Source of the DNA: Peronospora farinosa
Taxonomy: Eukaryota; Oomycota; Peronosporomycetes; Peronosporales; Peronosporaceae
DNA: 64,000 nucleotides
Direction of reading: 5' to 3'
Assembly: GCA_947646735.1 (NCBI GenBank)
Contig: CANTFK010000037.1
Span: 62,001-126,000 of the forward strand
Part shown: piece after piece, positions 54,713-64,000 of the stretch
How the letters are laid out: every line of letters begins with the position of its first letter
How positions within the stretch are numbered: position 1 is the first letter of the stretch
The notes under the pieces: model-generated
The model's database searches: none
What the model was told of the DNA's origin: nothing
The model's input: only the letters and a program-made list of their open reading frames with translations
Translations under genes and position numbers: made by a program

Positions 54713-55200
54713 GAGCGATCCATATCGAAAACGGTAACAGTGGATCAGAGTCGGAATCGAGTGGATCTGAAGTAGAAGTGGATCGACGCCGCGTGTTTTC
54801 CGCGATGACGCATGCCCCAGCTGAAAAGCCGAGAGATTATCGCGATCGACAGAATGAGAGTGACAATCGTGATCGACAGAATGTGATCGACAATCGTGAT
54901 CGACAGAATGTGATCGATCAAGGCAAAGGTCATGTTCCCACTGACCCACCAAGAGCCTGCACCCATTGCGGATCGAAGAAACATGACGATCGTAAATGTT
55001 GGAAGCGGTTGACCTGTCAGAAATGTGGGCGCAAAGGACATCCTTCAGACAAGTGTTTTTTCGTGTGTACTGCCTGTGGAGAGATGCACGAAGGAGGGAA
55101 CTGCCCGATGGAAGAATTTTATAATCTAATTCGCCAATGGTACGTGCCGACCAAACACGCTGGGATGCTCCCGCCGAAGGCAGAGGAGATGTTAAACTAG
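54713..55200 (+). CDS. B2: Gag zinc knuckles
   Basis: Open frame (from 54709) with CTHCGSKKHDDRKC, CQKCGRKGHPSDKC (intact C-x2-C-x4-H-x4-C) and CTACGEMHEGGNC, closing with MEEFYNLIRQWYVPTKHAGM. It is preceded by a repeated NRDRQNVID stretch (54845-54915) encoded by GATCGACAGAATGT units, the same kind of GATC repeat as in the LTR. Confidence 0.85.
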
Positions 55201-55389
55201 GACGCTTGCCAGGTTGAAATCTGGTACGAGCCGAGCGTTCTAGGCTCTGCATTTATGCATTTGTGGAAAAAAGATCGACAGATCAGGGCGTTAACACTCA
55301 GATCGACCCGAATAATACATGTGAGGATTCAAAAAATTTGCGTTCAATATCAAGTGTCGTAAGAGTTGATGAATATCCCCGATCGCCTG

Positions 55390-56332
55390 CGAAAATGGAG
55401 CTCTACTTAGCACCAGGTGACTCACGGGGATATTGGAAATATCATGCCCCAGGAAAATGGTTCAAGCAGGCCAAGGCAGTGGAAAAGAGCAACAATGAAA
55501 AGGCGACTATGTTGTTTGATTCTGGAGCCGAAGTCTCAATCGTCGACACCACCTTTGATCGTAAGGTAGGATGTGTCATTGACGAGAGTCAGAAGCAAGA
55601 ATGTGTTGGAATTGGTGAGAACACATACATGACGGATGGTCGTACAAGAATCAAGATCACATTAAATGGATCACTGATATATATTTTGACGCCTGGGTGG
55701 GCGATCAAGTTGGTCAAGAAGCGATCTTGGGTATGGATTTTATGGTCCCAGCTGGGATACGTTTGGATCTGGCAGATGGAACACTTTGTTGCCGGATGAG
55801 GTTATATTTCAATTGGCGGGACGAAGGCCTCCATACTAAACGAACAGACAGCCGATCACGATCAATGATCAATATGTGGTGATCCCAGTAGGCGGATGGA
55901 CGGAATTACGAATCGGTACTGGTGCACCGAATTCTAAGCTTTGGGTGAGACGAGACCCGAGATGGATACCAATAGTCACAACAGGGCCGGGGAAGACTAA
56001 ATATCTGCAGCTAACTAATCTTATGATCGAGAAGTGATTGTGAATCACGGAGCTCCAATAGGCTAGTGGATGGCTGCGGATATGATACCTCGCTCACCTG
56101 AATATGTCTCGGTGGGGTCACGCCGATATAATGAGTGGCAGACTCTGGCCTATGAAGCAACTACAGATCGGAAGGATGCAATCACTGATGAGCCAACAGG
56201 ATCACTATCTGATCACCCGTCGTATCCACTATTAACTAAGATTTTGATGCGTCCAAGGAAGGGAGAGAACGAGAAGTTCGCAAAAGTAGAGCAAATAGCA
56301 TCGCAGTCGGATAAGGAAACGATCAACGTGGG
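55390..56332 (+). pseudogene. B2: aspartic protease and linker, cut by D
   Basis: LAPGDSRGYWKYHAPGKWFK, then MLFDSGAEVSIVD (catalytic DSG intact) and, after a frame change near 55690, GQEAILGMDFMVPAGIRLDL. The linker reads VSVGSRRYNEWQTLAYEATT near 56105-56165. The text ends at the LTR of D. Confidence 0.85.
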
Positions 56333-56792
56333 TGTAATGGGGCACCCTCCGACTATACTGATTACAGTATAGTCTACTTTCACTGATTACAGTGAAGGCA
56401 GGTGCCTCGATTACCTCTCTTACACAAGAGGCAGAGGAAGCTTTACTTCTAAACAAACGCTTAGAAGTAGAGGAAAAGAAAACTGTATTTAATATAGTTA
56501 ACTATCTTAATAAAACTAATCTGTTATAACCTATGTTAACTATATTAAACTACAACTATGTATGTCGACAACTTGCCCTCCACTCATTGCGCGCGTCCAT
56601 CGGTCATTGGTCAGCGCGTTGGTTGATATGATGGCCCATATCAACCAATGATAGGGCATCTCCAACTTCAAGGAGATCTGGGAACAATATTATGAGTAAA
56701 GGTAATATTGTCAAAATATTATTAGTTATAATAATATTTTATTGACACTTCATATAAGTGTCAATATTATGTAACGGGCTCACCCCGTTACA
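56333..56792 (-). repeat. 3' LTR of element D
   Basis: 460 bp, TGTAATGGGG at the left, CCCCGTTACA at the right. Near its right end lies an inner repeat of the terminus (TGTAACGGGGC-like, 56770-56792). The middle (56340-56420) has short inverted repeats such as ACTGATTACAGTATAGT. Confidence 0.82.
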
Positions 56793-56807
56793 TCACCCCC
56801 CCTCAAC
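56793..56807 (-). other. Polypurine tract of element D
   Basis: On the minus strand TTGAGGGGGGGTGA directly precedes the 3' LTR, the standard plus-strand primer site. Element C has the similar AAGGGGGTGA at the same place. Confidence 0.7.
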
Positions 56808-56886
56808 CAACAGTCACATTAGTGACTGTTTAGTGACTATGGGAAAGGAGACTTGTTGAATTTTCTTTCATTCAACAATTACGCTA

Positions 56887-58592
56887 TGACAAAGTCAATG
56901 CGCGTCGCTGCTAAGTCAGCCAAGAGCTCGGCTGCACGCCTGTGTGCAGCCGCTACTGAGGCTTCACAGTCTCAGCCAGCAGACACTAATGTGTCTGCTG
57001 GAAGTCAACATCAGCCTGCAACACCTGTTGCAGGTTCACGTAGCGCTTCGCCACGTAAAGATGTTGACCCAGAGTTAGTCGTTGACTACTCTGGTGAGTC
57101 GGATGACGCATCCGACTCAAAGCCACCTGTGTCACTCCCGAGCTCTCCCCGGGGTGATGACTCGTCGTCGAATTTACGAAGAGGGATATGGTACATTGAG
57201 TGAATCAATGTACCGTGAAATGTTCGGGTCGACTGATGAATCAGACGACTCGTCAAACGAGTCGAAGGATAGTGACTCGGGTGGGGACCGTAAGGGTGAT
57301 GTCAGTGCTTCTACTGACATCAATAATCATAGTGTTGGTACTTCTGTTGACACTAATGCTCGTGGTGTCGGTACTTCTGTTGACACCACGCAGGAGGCTT
57401 TAGACCGCAACGTATTGCGTCTTGCTCCTGATCGCAAGCCATGGATGCTACCTAAGCATCTGCTTGATCGTTGGTCTGGAAAGACCAACGAACGGTTCTC
57501 CATACCGTTGTTTGATGCGTCAAAGCTTCACGGCCTTGACGCCAGTGCGAAGAACTTTCGCACTGAGAACGACCATTACATCGATGTGTTTCTGAAGCAT
57601 CGATGGTATGGCTCACACAAGAAGCGTGAGGCTGACGCGTTCCTTCAATGTTGGAACGCGTTTATCGCCAACGTCTTAAACGTTGGAAAAGAGGCTTGGT
57701 TTCAAAGACTTTATGCTAGCCGCAATAAGTTTGAGAAACGAAGTACTTCCGGTGCATGCTATCGTTTGCACCGGTTATCTAGAGAGTCAGGCCTGTTATG
57801 CCTCTCTTGGGGCGACCCATGCCCGGGGTGCCTGAGCACCTCGTCAAGAGCGCCTAAGGAGGCGTACCTCCTTACTGAGCCCTGGTGTAGAGCTCGAATC
57901 TCTTCTGAGATGCGTGAAGGGATTACTACTTTGCAATCCCTTTACGAGCGCGCTGGGCGCTCGTTTTCCGATGGTCCTTCACCATCGGGTGCCCCTTGTC
58001 GTACTGCTCGACAAGGCCGGGAACGTCGGCCATCAGTTGGACCCGAGGTTCCCAGCTATCCGCCGAAGGCGGATAGCCACCCCACCGGACGAGATAACTC
58101 GTCCGACGTCCCTTCACCTCGCGATGCTTTAGTAAGCGTTCCACGAGGAAGCGCTTCCCACCATGGGAGTCCACCAGCGGATGCGGTGGTGGAGGGAAAA
58201 CCCTGTCCGATTCTTTCATCGGACTTGGCTGCTGAGTTAGACGGGTTTGCCCGTGTAACTCCGTTGTGATGTTGATCACGAGCGGGATAAGCGTCGCCGC
58301 TTAGAGACATTGTGCGACACTTGGGTTTAACCATGAGAGGTCTCGGGCAAACAATTATGTTGCACTATTGAAGAATGAACGGCGACTTCATTCTCTAAGT
58401 AACGAGCTGGCGACAGCTCGTCAGGAGGTCGTCCAATATCATGGGACGATCTCATCTCTACACGACCAGATATCGAATCTGGTTCGTGACAACAAGAATC
58501 TGAAGGAGATTCTTGAGAATAACGGCTATCTTCGTCGTTCGAAGAAGCCGCGTACTGAACGTACGGACGAAGACGTCCCACGTAAAACGTAG
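56887..58592 (+). pseudogene. Element D: antisense ORF
   Basis: ATG at 56887, 95 bp inside the LTR. Frame one runs to about 57170 (Ser/Ala-rich start, then VDYSGESDDASDS). After a shift a 395-codon frame continues to 58269 with RRIYEEGYGTLSESMYREMF, HYIDVFLKHRWYGSHKKREA, FLQCWNAFIANVLNVGKEAW and a Cys cluster (CLSWGDPCPGC). After another shift a coiled coil follows at 58368-58592 (LSNELATARQEVVQYH, LVRDNKNLKEILENN). Restoring order would give a protein of roughly 560 residues. It lies opposite the chromodomain (57926-58279) and ends opposite the integrase end. The family is unknown to me; it could be a second Gag-like or accessory protein. Confidence 0.7.
57926..58279 (-). CDS. Element D: chromodomain at the pol end
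   Basis: GGKRFLVERLLKHREVK, SYLVRWGGYPPSADSWEPRV and ADVPGLVEQYDK: a chromodomain with both cage aromatics (F/Y and W) visible. It is in a different frame from the integrase frame that stops at 58327, so a frameshift near 58300 separates them. Confidence 0.82.
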   Translation of the reverse strand: MINITTELHGQTRLTQQPSPMKESDRVFPPPPHPLVDSHGGKRFLVERLLKHREVKGRRTSYLVRWGGYPPSADSWEPRVQLMADVPGLVEQYDKGHPMVKDHRKTSAQRARKGIAK

Positions 58593-59643
58593 GATGCGTA
58601 CGCATCCTACGTGGCAACTCGATCGTGTATGCGTTGCCTAGGCGGCGCAATACACGAAACGGGCCGATGTACTTGGGCAACAATTTATTGCTGCCCACGT
58701 TAGTCACTACATGTTTAGGTAGGTTTACTGTTGACAGTAAAACTAAATCACCTTCAATAAATGTTTGAGCATTTGCCCTACCATTATTTTCTGCGTTTCG
58801 CTTTTGCTTATCCACCGCTTCTGCAATGGAGTCTTGCACGAAACGGACTACCGCTTCACGAGTCAGCAGGATATCCTCAGCTGACTCGTTGCTTTTGGCT
58901 GCAGTGCATTGTGAATGCACTGCAGAGATATCGGTTACTAATCCAGTGAGAACATTACTGTTCTCACTTGTGATACCTCGAACGATGCTGATATCTTCAG
59001 CATCGTTGTCAGTAAGAGCGTCATCGCTCTTACTTTCTTCCTCTTCACCGAAGTCGAATGGTACGACTTCGGTTACTTTCGCGTCGCCCATAACGTCGTC
59101 GCGTGATGAGCAAGAGCCAGATTGGTTCTCGCTCGAGCGAGTCTCTCGCCTCCTTAAATTAGAGTCATCCTCTACTAAGGTGGGGACACGTGGATGGCGA
59201 AGGACATTCACGTAGAACGGTGTATGCATCGTTGGAGCATGCACTGAGTTGTTGATGGCGAATTCGACCATCGACAAGAACTCGCTCCAACTCGTAAGCG
59301 AGTGGACGTACCCTAGAAGAATCTCTTCGAGGACGCGATTGGAGCGTTCAGTCTGACCATCAGTTTCTGGATGGTCAGAAGTAGACATTGTGAGCCGTGA
59401 TCCAAGTGTTTGGAACACGGAACTCCAAAATTCAGCCGTTAACTGGGTGTCCCTATCGGACACAAGTTCACGGGGTATACTGTGCAATCGAAAGATTGTA
59501 TCGATGAACACGCGAGCACAGCCCTCTGCTGTGATCGACTCAGGTACAGCAACAAGATGTACCATCTTGCTGAACCTGTCCACAAACACGAGAATACCAT
59601 TATTCCCGTGAGCGTCTTTGGGAAACCCAAAGACGAAGTCCAT
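58327..59643 (-). CDS. Element D: integrase core and C-terminus
   Basis: 438-codon open frame. MDFVFGFPKDAHG, LVFVDRFSKMVHLVAVPES (first Asp), LVSDRDTQLTAEFWSSVF (second Asp) and HPETDGQTERSNRVLEEILL (Glu) form a full DDE set. A long acidic insert (residues about 180-255) precedes FIEGDLVLLSTVNLP and PKYIGPFRVLRRLGNAYTIE, the C-terminal SH3-like domain. The zinc finger lies in the preceding frame 59933-59690. Confidence 0.9.
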   Translation of the reverse strand: MDFVFGFPKDAHGNNGILVFVDRFSKMVHLVAVPESITAEGCARVFIDTIFRLHSIPRELVSDRDTQLTAEFWSSVFQTLGSRLTMSTSDHPETDGQTERSNRVLEEILLGYVHSLTSWSEFLSMVEFAINNSVHAPTMHTPFYVNVLRHPRVPTLVEDDSNLRRRETRSSENQSGSCSSRDDVMGDAKVTEVVPFDFGEEEESKSDDALTDNDAEDISIVRGITSENSNVLTGLVTDISAVHSQCTAAKSNESAEDILLTREAVVRFVQDSIAEAVDKQKRNAENNGRANAQTFIEGDLVLLSTVNLPKHVVTNVGSNKLLPKYIGPFRVLRRLGNAYTIELPRRMRTHPTFYVGRLRPYVQYAASSNDEDSRYSQESPSDSCCHEPDSISGRVEMRSSHDIGRPPDELSPARYLENEVAVHSSIVQHNCLPETSHG

Positions 59644-59689
59644 TGATACGGACTCCCAGCACTCTTCCGGAAAGGTAGAGGCTGCAATA

Positions 59690-60405
59690 GTGCACGGAGT
59701 GAAGGACTAGGCTTCACTCGTTGACACACCTCACAATCACGCACGTACTTGCGCACAAACTTATACTGGCGTGGCCAGTAAAAGTCGCGACTGACCGTGA
59801 GGTAGGTCTTCTCACGGCCGCGATGCCCACTTATTGGTGCATCGTGACATTCAAACATGATCCGTAGCCTGAGATCATGTTGTGGCGGTACAACGACACG
59901 AGTCGTGTCGTTGTTGACGGCTGTATAGTACAATAAGCCGTTCCGCTGGTTTGTATTGATCGAGAGAAGATCGATACATGGCAGGCAAGCGCTTCTTAGC
60001 TTGCGTGGATGGGTCCTTGAGGTACTCCATCAGGCGTACAAGATCATTATCTTGTGCGCATGCCCTTCTAATGTCGTCGAGTAAGATCGACGACAAGACG
60101 CTGGTACTCAGCGTGGCGACAGTGGTGTTCACATCACTGTCGGATTGCACAGTCGGCTCTAGGTCAGGCCGACGTGAGAGAGCATCGGCGACGACGTAAA
60201 GTCGTCCCGGCTTATAATCCACTGAGAAGTTGTACTCCGCGAAGAATGACAACCATCTTGCCATACGTTGCGAGAGGTGTGGACTGTTTACAGCCGTGCG
60301 TATTGACGCATGGTATGTATATACAATGAACGGTCTATCTCCTAAGAGATAGACGCGAAACTTAGCCAGTGCATACTTCATGGCAAGGAGTTCCTTGTCA
60401 TGCAC
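59690..60405 (-). pseudogene. Element D: RNase H end and integrase zinc finger
   Basis: Frame 60405-59875: HDKELLAMKYALAKFRVYLL, FFAEYNFSVDYKPGRLYVVA and DALSRRPDLEP (RNase H end). A frame change near 59940 leads to HDAPISGHRGREKTYLTVSR and CEVCQRVKPSPS (HHCC zinc finger). Another change near 59690 leads into the integrase core. Confidence 0.85.
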
Positions 60406-60441
60406 CGGGTAATTGTGCTCAGCCGGTTGCAGCTGACGCTA

Positions 60442-61551
60442 TTAATAATAGACGACACGCTCTGCGCCGTCTGTATCATATTGCATTAGTGCACAGCCGA
60501 TTGCAAAATCACTGGCGTCACAGACCACATGAAATGGTCTGTATTGATCGGCAATCGCCAATACTGGCGATTGTATCAAGCTTTGCTTGATACGTTCAAA
60601 GGAACGCTGACAATCAGCGTTCCAGTTCCACTTTACATTTTTCTTGAGTAAACAAGAAAGATGTACTGTCATTTCGGCGTAATTGCGCGAGTACTTGTGC
60701 AAGTACGCCGCTAGCCCAAGGAACTTCCTTAGTCCCTTGACATCGACTGGCACTGGCCAGTCGGTGATCGCCTTGATCTTTTCTGGATCAGGGCGTACGA
60801 CGTTCTTTCCGACGATGCACCCAAGAAGTGGTATTTCACTAGCTGCGAATTTACACTTCTTGAGGTTGGCGTACAGCTTATGCTCGCGCATAAGTGTAAG
60901 AACCTTACGGACGTGGATTCTATGGACTTCCACGTCTGTTTTCCCGTCCATAGCCCGACTATGGACGAACACATCATCGAAGTAACTCGGTCCGAATTCG
61001 CGCACCGGTCTCAATAGATGTGAAACACATCTATTGAATGTGGCTGGTGCATTACTAATCCCTTGCGGCATCACCAACCATTCCCAGAGCATACCACTGG
61101 AAGTGCTCACTGCTGTGTACGGGATGTCCCGTTCACGCATTAGGATCTGATAGAAACCATCCATCAGATCCATGGACGAAAAGATGGTACTCTTAGACAT
61201 ACCATCTATGATTACGTCCTTTCTCGGTATCGTTGTTTGCGCCGATATCGTTGCAGCGTTCAACTTATTGAACGCGTGTACTATCCGCCACCCTTCTGTG
61301 GCCTTGCGCACACAGAAGGTCGGAGAGCTGTGAGATGAAGTTGACTCCCTCACATGGCCCGCTGCTAGGCGATCGGCAAAGGACTTGTCGATCGCCTCGA
61401 CCTGTCCCCGAGGCAGTGGCCACTGTTTCATGACACAATACTTTATGCCTGGAACTAGGTCGATCTCGTGTCGAGTACCTTTATTCTTAGGCAACTCGCA
61501 CGGAACGGATTCGGGGAATACATCCTTGAATTCGACCAAATCCTTGTACAA
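60442..61551 (-). CDS. Element D: reverse transcriptase and start of RNase H
   Basis: 369-codon open frame. VHAFNKLNAATISAQTTI, SMDLMDGFYQILMRERDI (first Asp), LWEWLVMPQGISNAPATFN and FGPSYFDDVFVHSRAMDG (FDD box) form a complete palm. LYANLKKCKFAASEIPLLGC and GLRKFLGLAAYLHKYSRN form the thumb. RNase H starts with VCDASDFAIGCALMQYDTDG. The frame stops at TAA TAG (60442) where related copies read Gln-Ser. This is the best-kept RT of the window. Confidence 0.92.
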   Translation of the reverse strand: MYKDLVEFKDVFPESVPCELPKNKGTRHEIDLVPGIKYCVMKQWPLPRGQVEAIDKSFADRLAAGHVRESTSSHSSPTFCVRKATEGWRIVHAFNKLNAATISAQTTIPRKDVIIDGMSKSTIFSSMDLMDGFYQILMRERDIPYTAVSTSSGMLWEWLVMPQGISNAPATFNRCVSHLLRPVREFGPSYFDDVFVHSRAMDGKTDVEVHRIHVRKVLTLMREHKLYANLKKCKFAASEIPLLGCIVGKNVVRPDPEKIKAITDWPVPVDVKGLRKFLGLAAYLHKYSRNYAEMTVHLSCLLKKNVKWNWNADCQRSFERIKQSLIQSPVLAIADQYRPFHVVCDASDFAIGCALMQYDTDGAERVVYY

Positions 61552-61562
61552 AGAATTTGACT

Positions 61563-62315
61563 TCAGCGACCCCAGGATTGCGATGTATATCGCTCAATCC
61601 GAGTCTTCTCATCAAGGACATTCTCGTCCATTGATGAGCTGCTGAGAACCAGTTCGTTCTCGGCAAAAACTGTTGCTGACCGAATGTCAGTCATGTACTC
61701 GTCCTCTGCGACGAGCACACAGATCTGCTTGACTTTGCCACTACGCAGATCACGCAAGAACCTTTTAGGTTCTAGCGTAGGCAACTGAGTTATCTCCGAA
61801 GTTAACTTCGGAGGCGCGATCAGATCAAGCGTATAAGCGCCTACGTTTGATCCGTCATTAACCAAGACATTCAACGTCTCGGTTACTTCCTGGGGACTTA
61901 TTCCCGCTGGCTAGATGGAACCTGTTCCATCGACTTTCTCTAGCTGTGGTGGCGCAACCACAGCGAGATCCTCTACGATCAACTCTCCAGTTGATCTAGG
62001 ATTACCGTGTTGCCGCTTCTGGGCAACCGATTTACTCTTCGGTGACTGCACAAGAACTCAGCGTGACAGACAGTCACGCTGTGGAGCAAGCTGCCGGCGG
62101 CTGTGCACAAGCACAGGCAGCGCCGAAGGTCGACCACTCGAATAAGTCGAGTGTACCGGGACATGAATGCTCGCCTAGAGGGCAGCACTAACGACCGAAC
62201 CACAAGTGAGGCCCTCACACTCAATCGTAATACATTCACACGCTTGTGAACGCTCCAAGACGTTCATCAGATGGCCATATGATGAACAAGCGGCAGGCAT
62301 CTTCACGGTTCGATG
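61563..62315 (-). pseudogene. Element D: protease-RT linker
   Basis: A 103-codon frame at 61874-61563 reads NVGAYTLDLIAPPKLTSEIT and FLRDLRSGKVKQICVLVAED. Upstream, HRTVKMPAACSSYGHLMNVL at 62260-62313 directly continues the protease after a single TAG. A noisy Cys/Ala-rich stretch with several frame changes connects them. Confidence 0.75.
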
Positions 62316-62705
62316 CTACCAGCTGACCCATGGCTCATACCTTCTGAGCCATGGTACTCCTAGGATGACATCAAATTTGTCATCCAGGTCAAGTACGATG
62401 AAATCATCATCGTACTTTTTGCCTTCAAGCGTGTAGTGAATTCCCACTACACGTATCTTTACTGTTACGGATGCGCCCGTTGCAAGGCGCACCGTCATCC
62501 TCGTTGGTGGGGTCTCGCGCTCAACATATTTGAGCCTACGATCATCTAGCGATTGGCGTCGAACAAAGTTGTATGAAGCCCCACAATCAACTAGGACGCG
62601 AAGTGACATGTTCTTTGTCACTTCGATCTTCAATGTGATGAGGGATACCTCATCACTGGGAGCGGCAACACACAGTGACTGTGTGTTGGGATCAACCTTC
62701 GTCAA
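62316..62705 (-). CDS. Element D: aspartic protease
   Basis: LRVLVDCGASYNFVRRQSLD holds the catalytic motif, DCG instead of DSG/DTG. The second lobe has VILGVPWLRRYEPWVSW, as in element F ([12 protein letters not shown]). It ends at a TAG in place of the Gln expected before HRTVKMP. Confidence 0.87.
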   Translation of the reverse strand: MTKVDPNTQSLCVAAPSDEVSLITLKIEVTKNMSLRVLVDCGASYNFVRRQSLDDRRLKYVERETPPTRMTVRLATGASVTVKIRVVGIHYTLEGKKYDDDFIVLDLDDKFDVILGVPWLRRYEPWVSW

Positions 62706-62755
62706 GATTCCCGCGAACTCTCTTGACGTTGCTGGATCAGTAGGGCGCTCTGCCC

Positions 62756-63939
62756 CTACTGAACCCGACCGTTTTTTGATGGTCCACCACGTTGTTGCGA
62801 TTTCGCAGCAACGTGGGACCCACGTCTCTGGCCCTTCTTGGCAGACGGTCGATCGTCACTCCCAGTGTTACGAGACACTGGGCGTGGGGCACTACACTCA
62901 TAAGCGTAGTGGCCCAACTTCTGACAGCAATTGCACTTTTGCAATCGCTTGTACCCTGGAGAGCGAAGTCGCTCGCTCTCTACATAGGAGATGTCCATTG
63001 GTTTTTGGACCTCCGCCCTCCTGTCATCTCGGTGGACGAAAGGACTCCAAGTGGACGTGAGCCTGTTGTAGGCTATAGTCCTCCTGTTCCGCTGCAGAGA
63101 TCGCTTGATCCAGCGATTCTAGCTCCAAGCGGAACAGGTGGGTCTTGACAGGACCATCTGTCAGACCCTTGATGAACACAGTAACCTGCGTGTGTTCATC
63201 GATTGGGTACAGTACGATACAGCTAACGAGGTATCGTACGTGTTGGGCGTAAGCGTGTATATCACGCTTACCCTGTTTCAAATCCAGGAGCTCAGCCCGA
63301 GCCCTGAATTCGGCGCGAGGCGGTTCAAACGTGTGTTTGAGCCGCGCCTTGAAGACGTCATACGTTGGGAAAACGTATGGGTCGTGCAGTTTGAGCCCTA
63401 AGGCCCAGGCTTTGGCACGTCCTGCCAAGTTCGACATGGCGAACTTGACCTTCTTCGCATCGTCATCGATGCGACGAGCCTCGATGGCATCGTCGAGCTC
63501 GACGAACCATCTTAACAAGGAGTCGCTTTTGACTGCCTTGTGCTTGGAGACATCAATCTTCAAGGACTCGGGTCGACGTATACACGTCGACCCGGCAGCA
63601 ACAGCACTAGCCTGCTGTTGTCTCAACAGTTCAGACTGTTGAGCACCCTGCTGCATCAACAAGTCAGCTTGTTGAGCGCCTTGTTCTCTCAACAGTTCAA
63701 CCTGTTGAGAACCTTGCTTCTCTAGCAAGGTGAGCTTCTTTACAACTTCGTCAAGTTCATGTTGTATGAACTTGGCGATGGTTGCATGTTGGTCGTCTCC
63801 GCTATGAGAGCAACATGGCACCAACGGCAGGGTTGCCGATGGTTTCAGCCATACGCTGAACCGCATTCCATTCGAGTTCACTCAAATGGCGGAAATCATC
63901 ACGCGTTGCGTGATGACGTTCATCTTTCGCTGATTCCAT
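62756..63939 (-). pseudogene. Element D: Gag
   Basis: ATG at 63939 gives MESAKDERHHATRDDFRHLS. A stop and frame change near 63810 lead to frame 63881-63024: a Gln-rich coiled coil with repeated QQGAQQ(S/A)(E/D)LL units, then FAMSNLAGRAKAWALGL, LKHTFEPPRAEFRARAELLD and VRYLVSCIVLYPIDEHTQVT. A TGA plus one extra A near 63010 precede MDISYVESERL and the knuckle CNCCQKLGHYAYEC (62880-62940). The capsid type equals that of element F. Confidence 0.88.
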
Positions 63940-63966
63940 AGCGGGTGGTGCGGTGGTCGCTGAACG

Positions 63967-63984
63967 GACCACGAAGTGCTACCA
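63967..63984 (-). other. Primer binding site of element D
   Basis: TGGTAGCACTTCGTGGTC on the minus strand, two bases after the LTR end at 63987. It shares TGGTAGCACTT with element F. The tRNA is not identified. Confidence 0.6.
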
Positions 63985-63986
63985 GG

Positions 63987-64000
63987 TGTAATGGGGCACC
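63987..64000 (-). repeat. 5' LTR of element D, first 14 bp only
   Basis: TGTAATGGGGCACC is identical to the left end of the 3' LTR at 56333-56346. The rest lies outside the window. Confidence 0.8.

Larger units (their letters stand above)
52827..56332 (+). mobile_element. Gypsy element B2 internal region (gag-protease), cut by D
   Basis: PBS 52828-52845, then gag N-terminus, capsid, knuckles, protease and linker, ending at 56332 where the LTR of D begins. Motifs follow A and B1. Coding text is unusually rich in GATC compared with A. Confidence 0.85.
56333..64000 (-). mobile_element. Gypsy element D, nearly complete, second LTR cut by window
   Basis: 3' LTR 56333-56792 on the left. The 5' LTR starts at 63987, where the last 14 bases, TGTAATGGGGCACC, equal the start of the left LTR. 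PBS at 63967-63984 and polypurine tract at 56793-56807. Minus strand: gag, knuckle, protease, RT, RNase H, integrase, chromodomain. Plus strand: a large antisense ORF at the 3' LTR side. Frames are broken in about seven places. It is inserted in B2. Confidence 0.9.

Noticed and set aside
1..64000. tRNA or rRNA genes
   Set aside because: No cloverleaf-like or rRNA-like sequence was recognised by eye; only primer sites complementary to tRNA ends.

Overview
This window is a transposon-rich stretch of an oomycete nuclear genome, most likely a Peronosporales pathogen (Phytophthora or downy-mildew type). The evidence is a Crinkler (CRN) effector with its LFLAK motif at the left edge, an RxLR effector with repeated W/Y-type modules near 26 kb, short GT-AG introns of 49-78 bp in the housekeeping genes, and Ty3/Gypsy and Copia remnants. 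No species can be named from the sequence alone.

Layout. 1-1011: partial CRN gene (-), with direct and inverted repeats just upstream. 2207-4917: 5' part of Gypsy element F (+). 4918-15712: Gypsy element A (-) with both LTRs, a second RNase H and a chromodomain tail. 14444-23922: LTRs and 295-bp reverse-transcriptase pieces arranged as a ~3.2-kb-arm inverted repeat around a Gypsy pol fragment. 23923-25130: Copia remnant (-). 25886-34249: gene island with an RxLR effector, a selenocysteine-lyase-like enzyme, a Beclin-1/ATG6 gene and a WW-domain gene split by an LTR. 34251-35590: truncated Gypsy end (E). 36445-64000: a nest of four Gypsy elements. B1 (+) is cut by C (-), C is cut by B2 (+), and B2 is cut by D (-), whose second LTR starts at the right edge.

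Two findings stand out. First, the ATG6 gene (30974-28927, -) appears to carry a complete dysferlin (DysF) domain spliced in frame between the two CxxC pairs of Beclin. DysF is the membrane-damage-sensing domain type known from TECPR1 and peroxins, so this looks like a new autophagy architecture. Second, elements C, D and E carry a large ORF on the strand opposite to pol. It starts just inside the 3' LTR and overlaps the chromodomain coding region, so these look like ambisense Gypsy elements.

The LTRs are also unusual. One family carries arrays built on GGTCGACC. The other carries arrays extremely dense in GATC/CGATCG, including a ~3-kb, 144-bp-period satellite inside one LTR. The effector genes and core genes sit at the edges of or between these elements. 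SCLY and ATG6 are convergent; ATG6 and the WW gene are divergent from a ~345-bp shared promoter region. Exon boundaries, frameshifts and element limits were read by eye and carry the uncertainty given in each entry.
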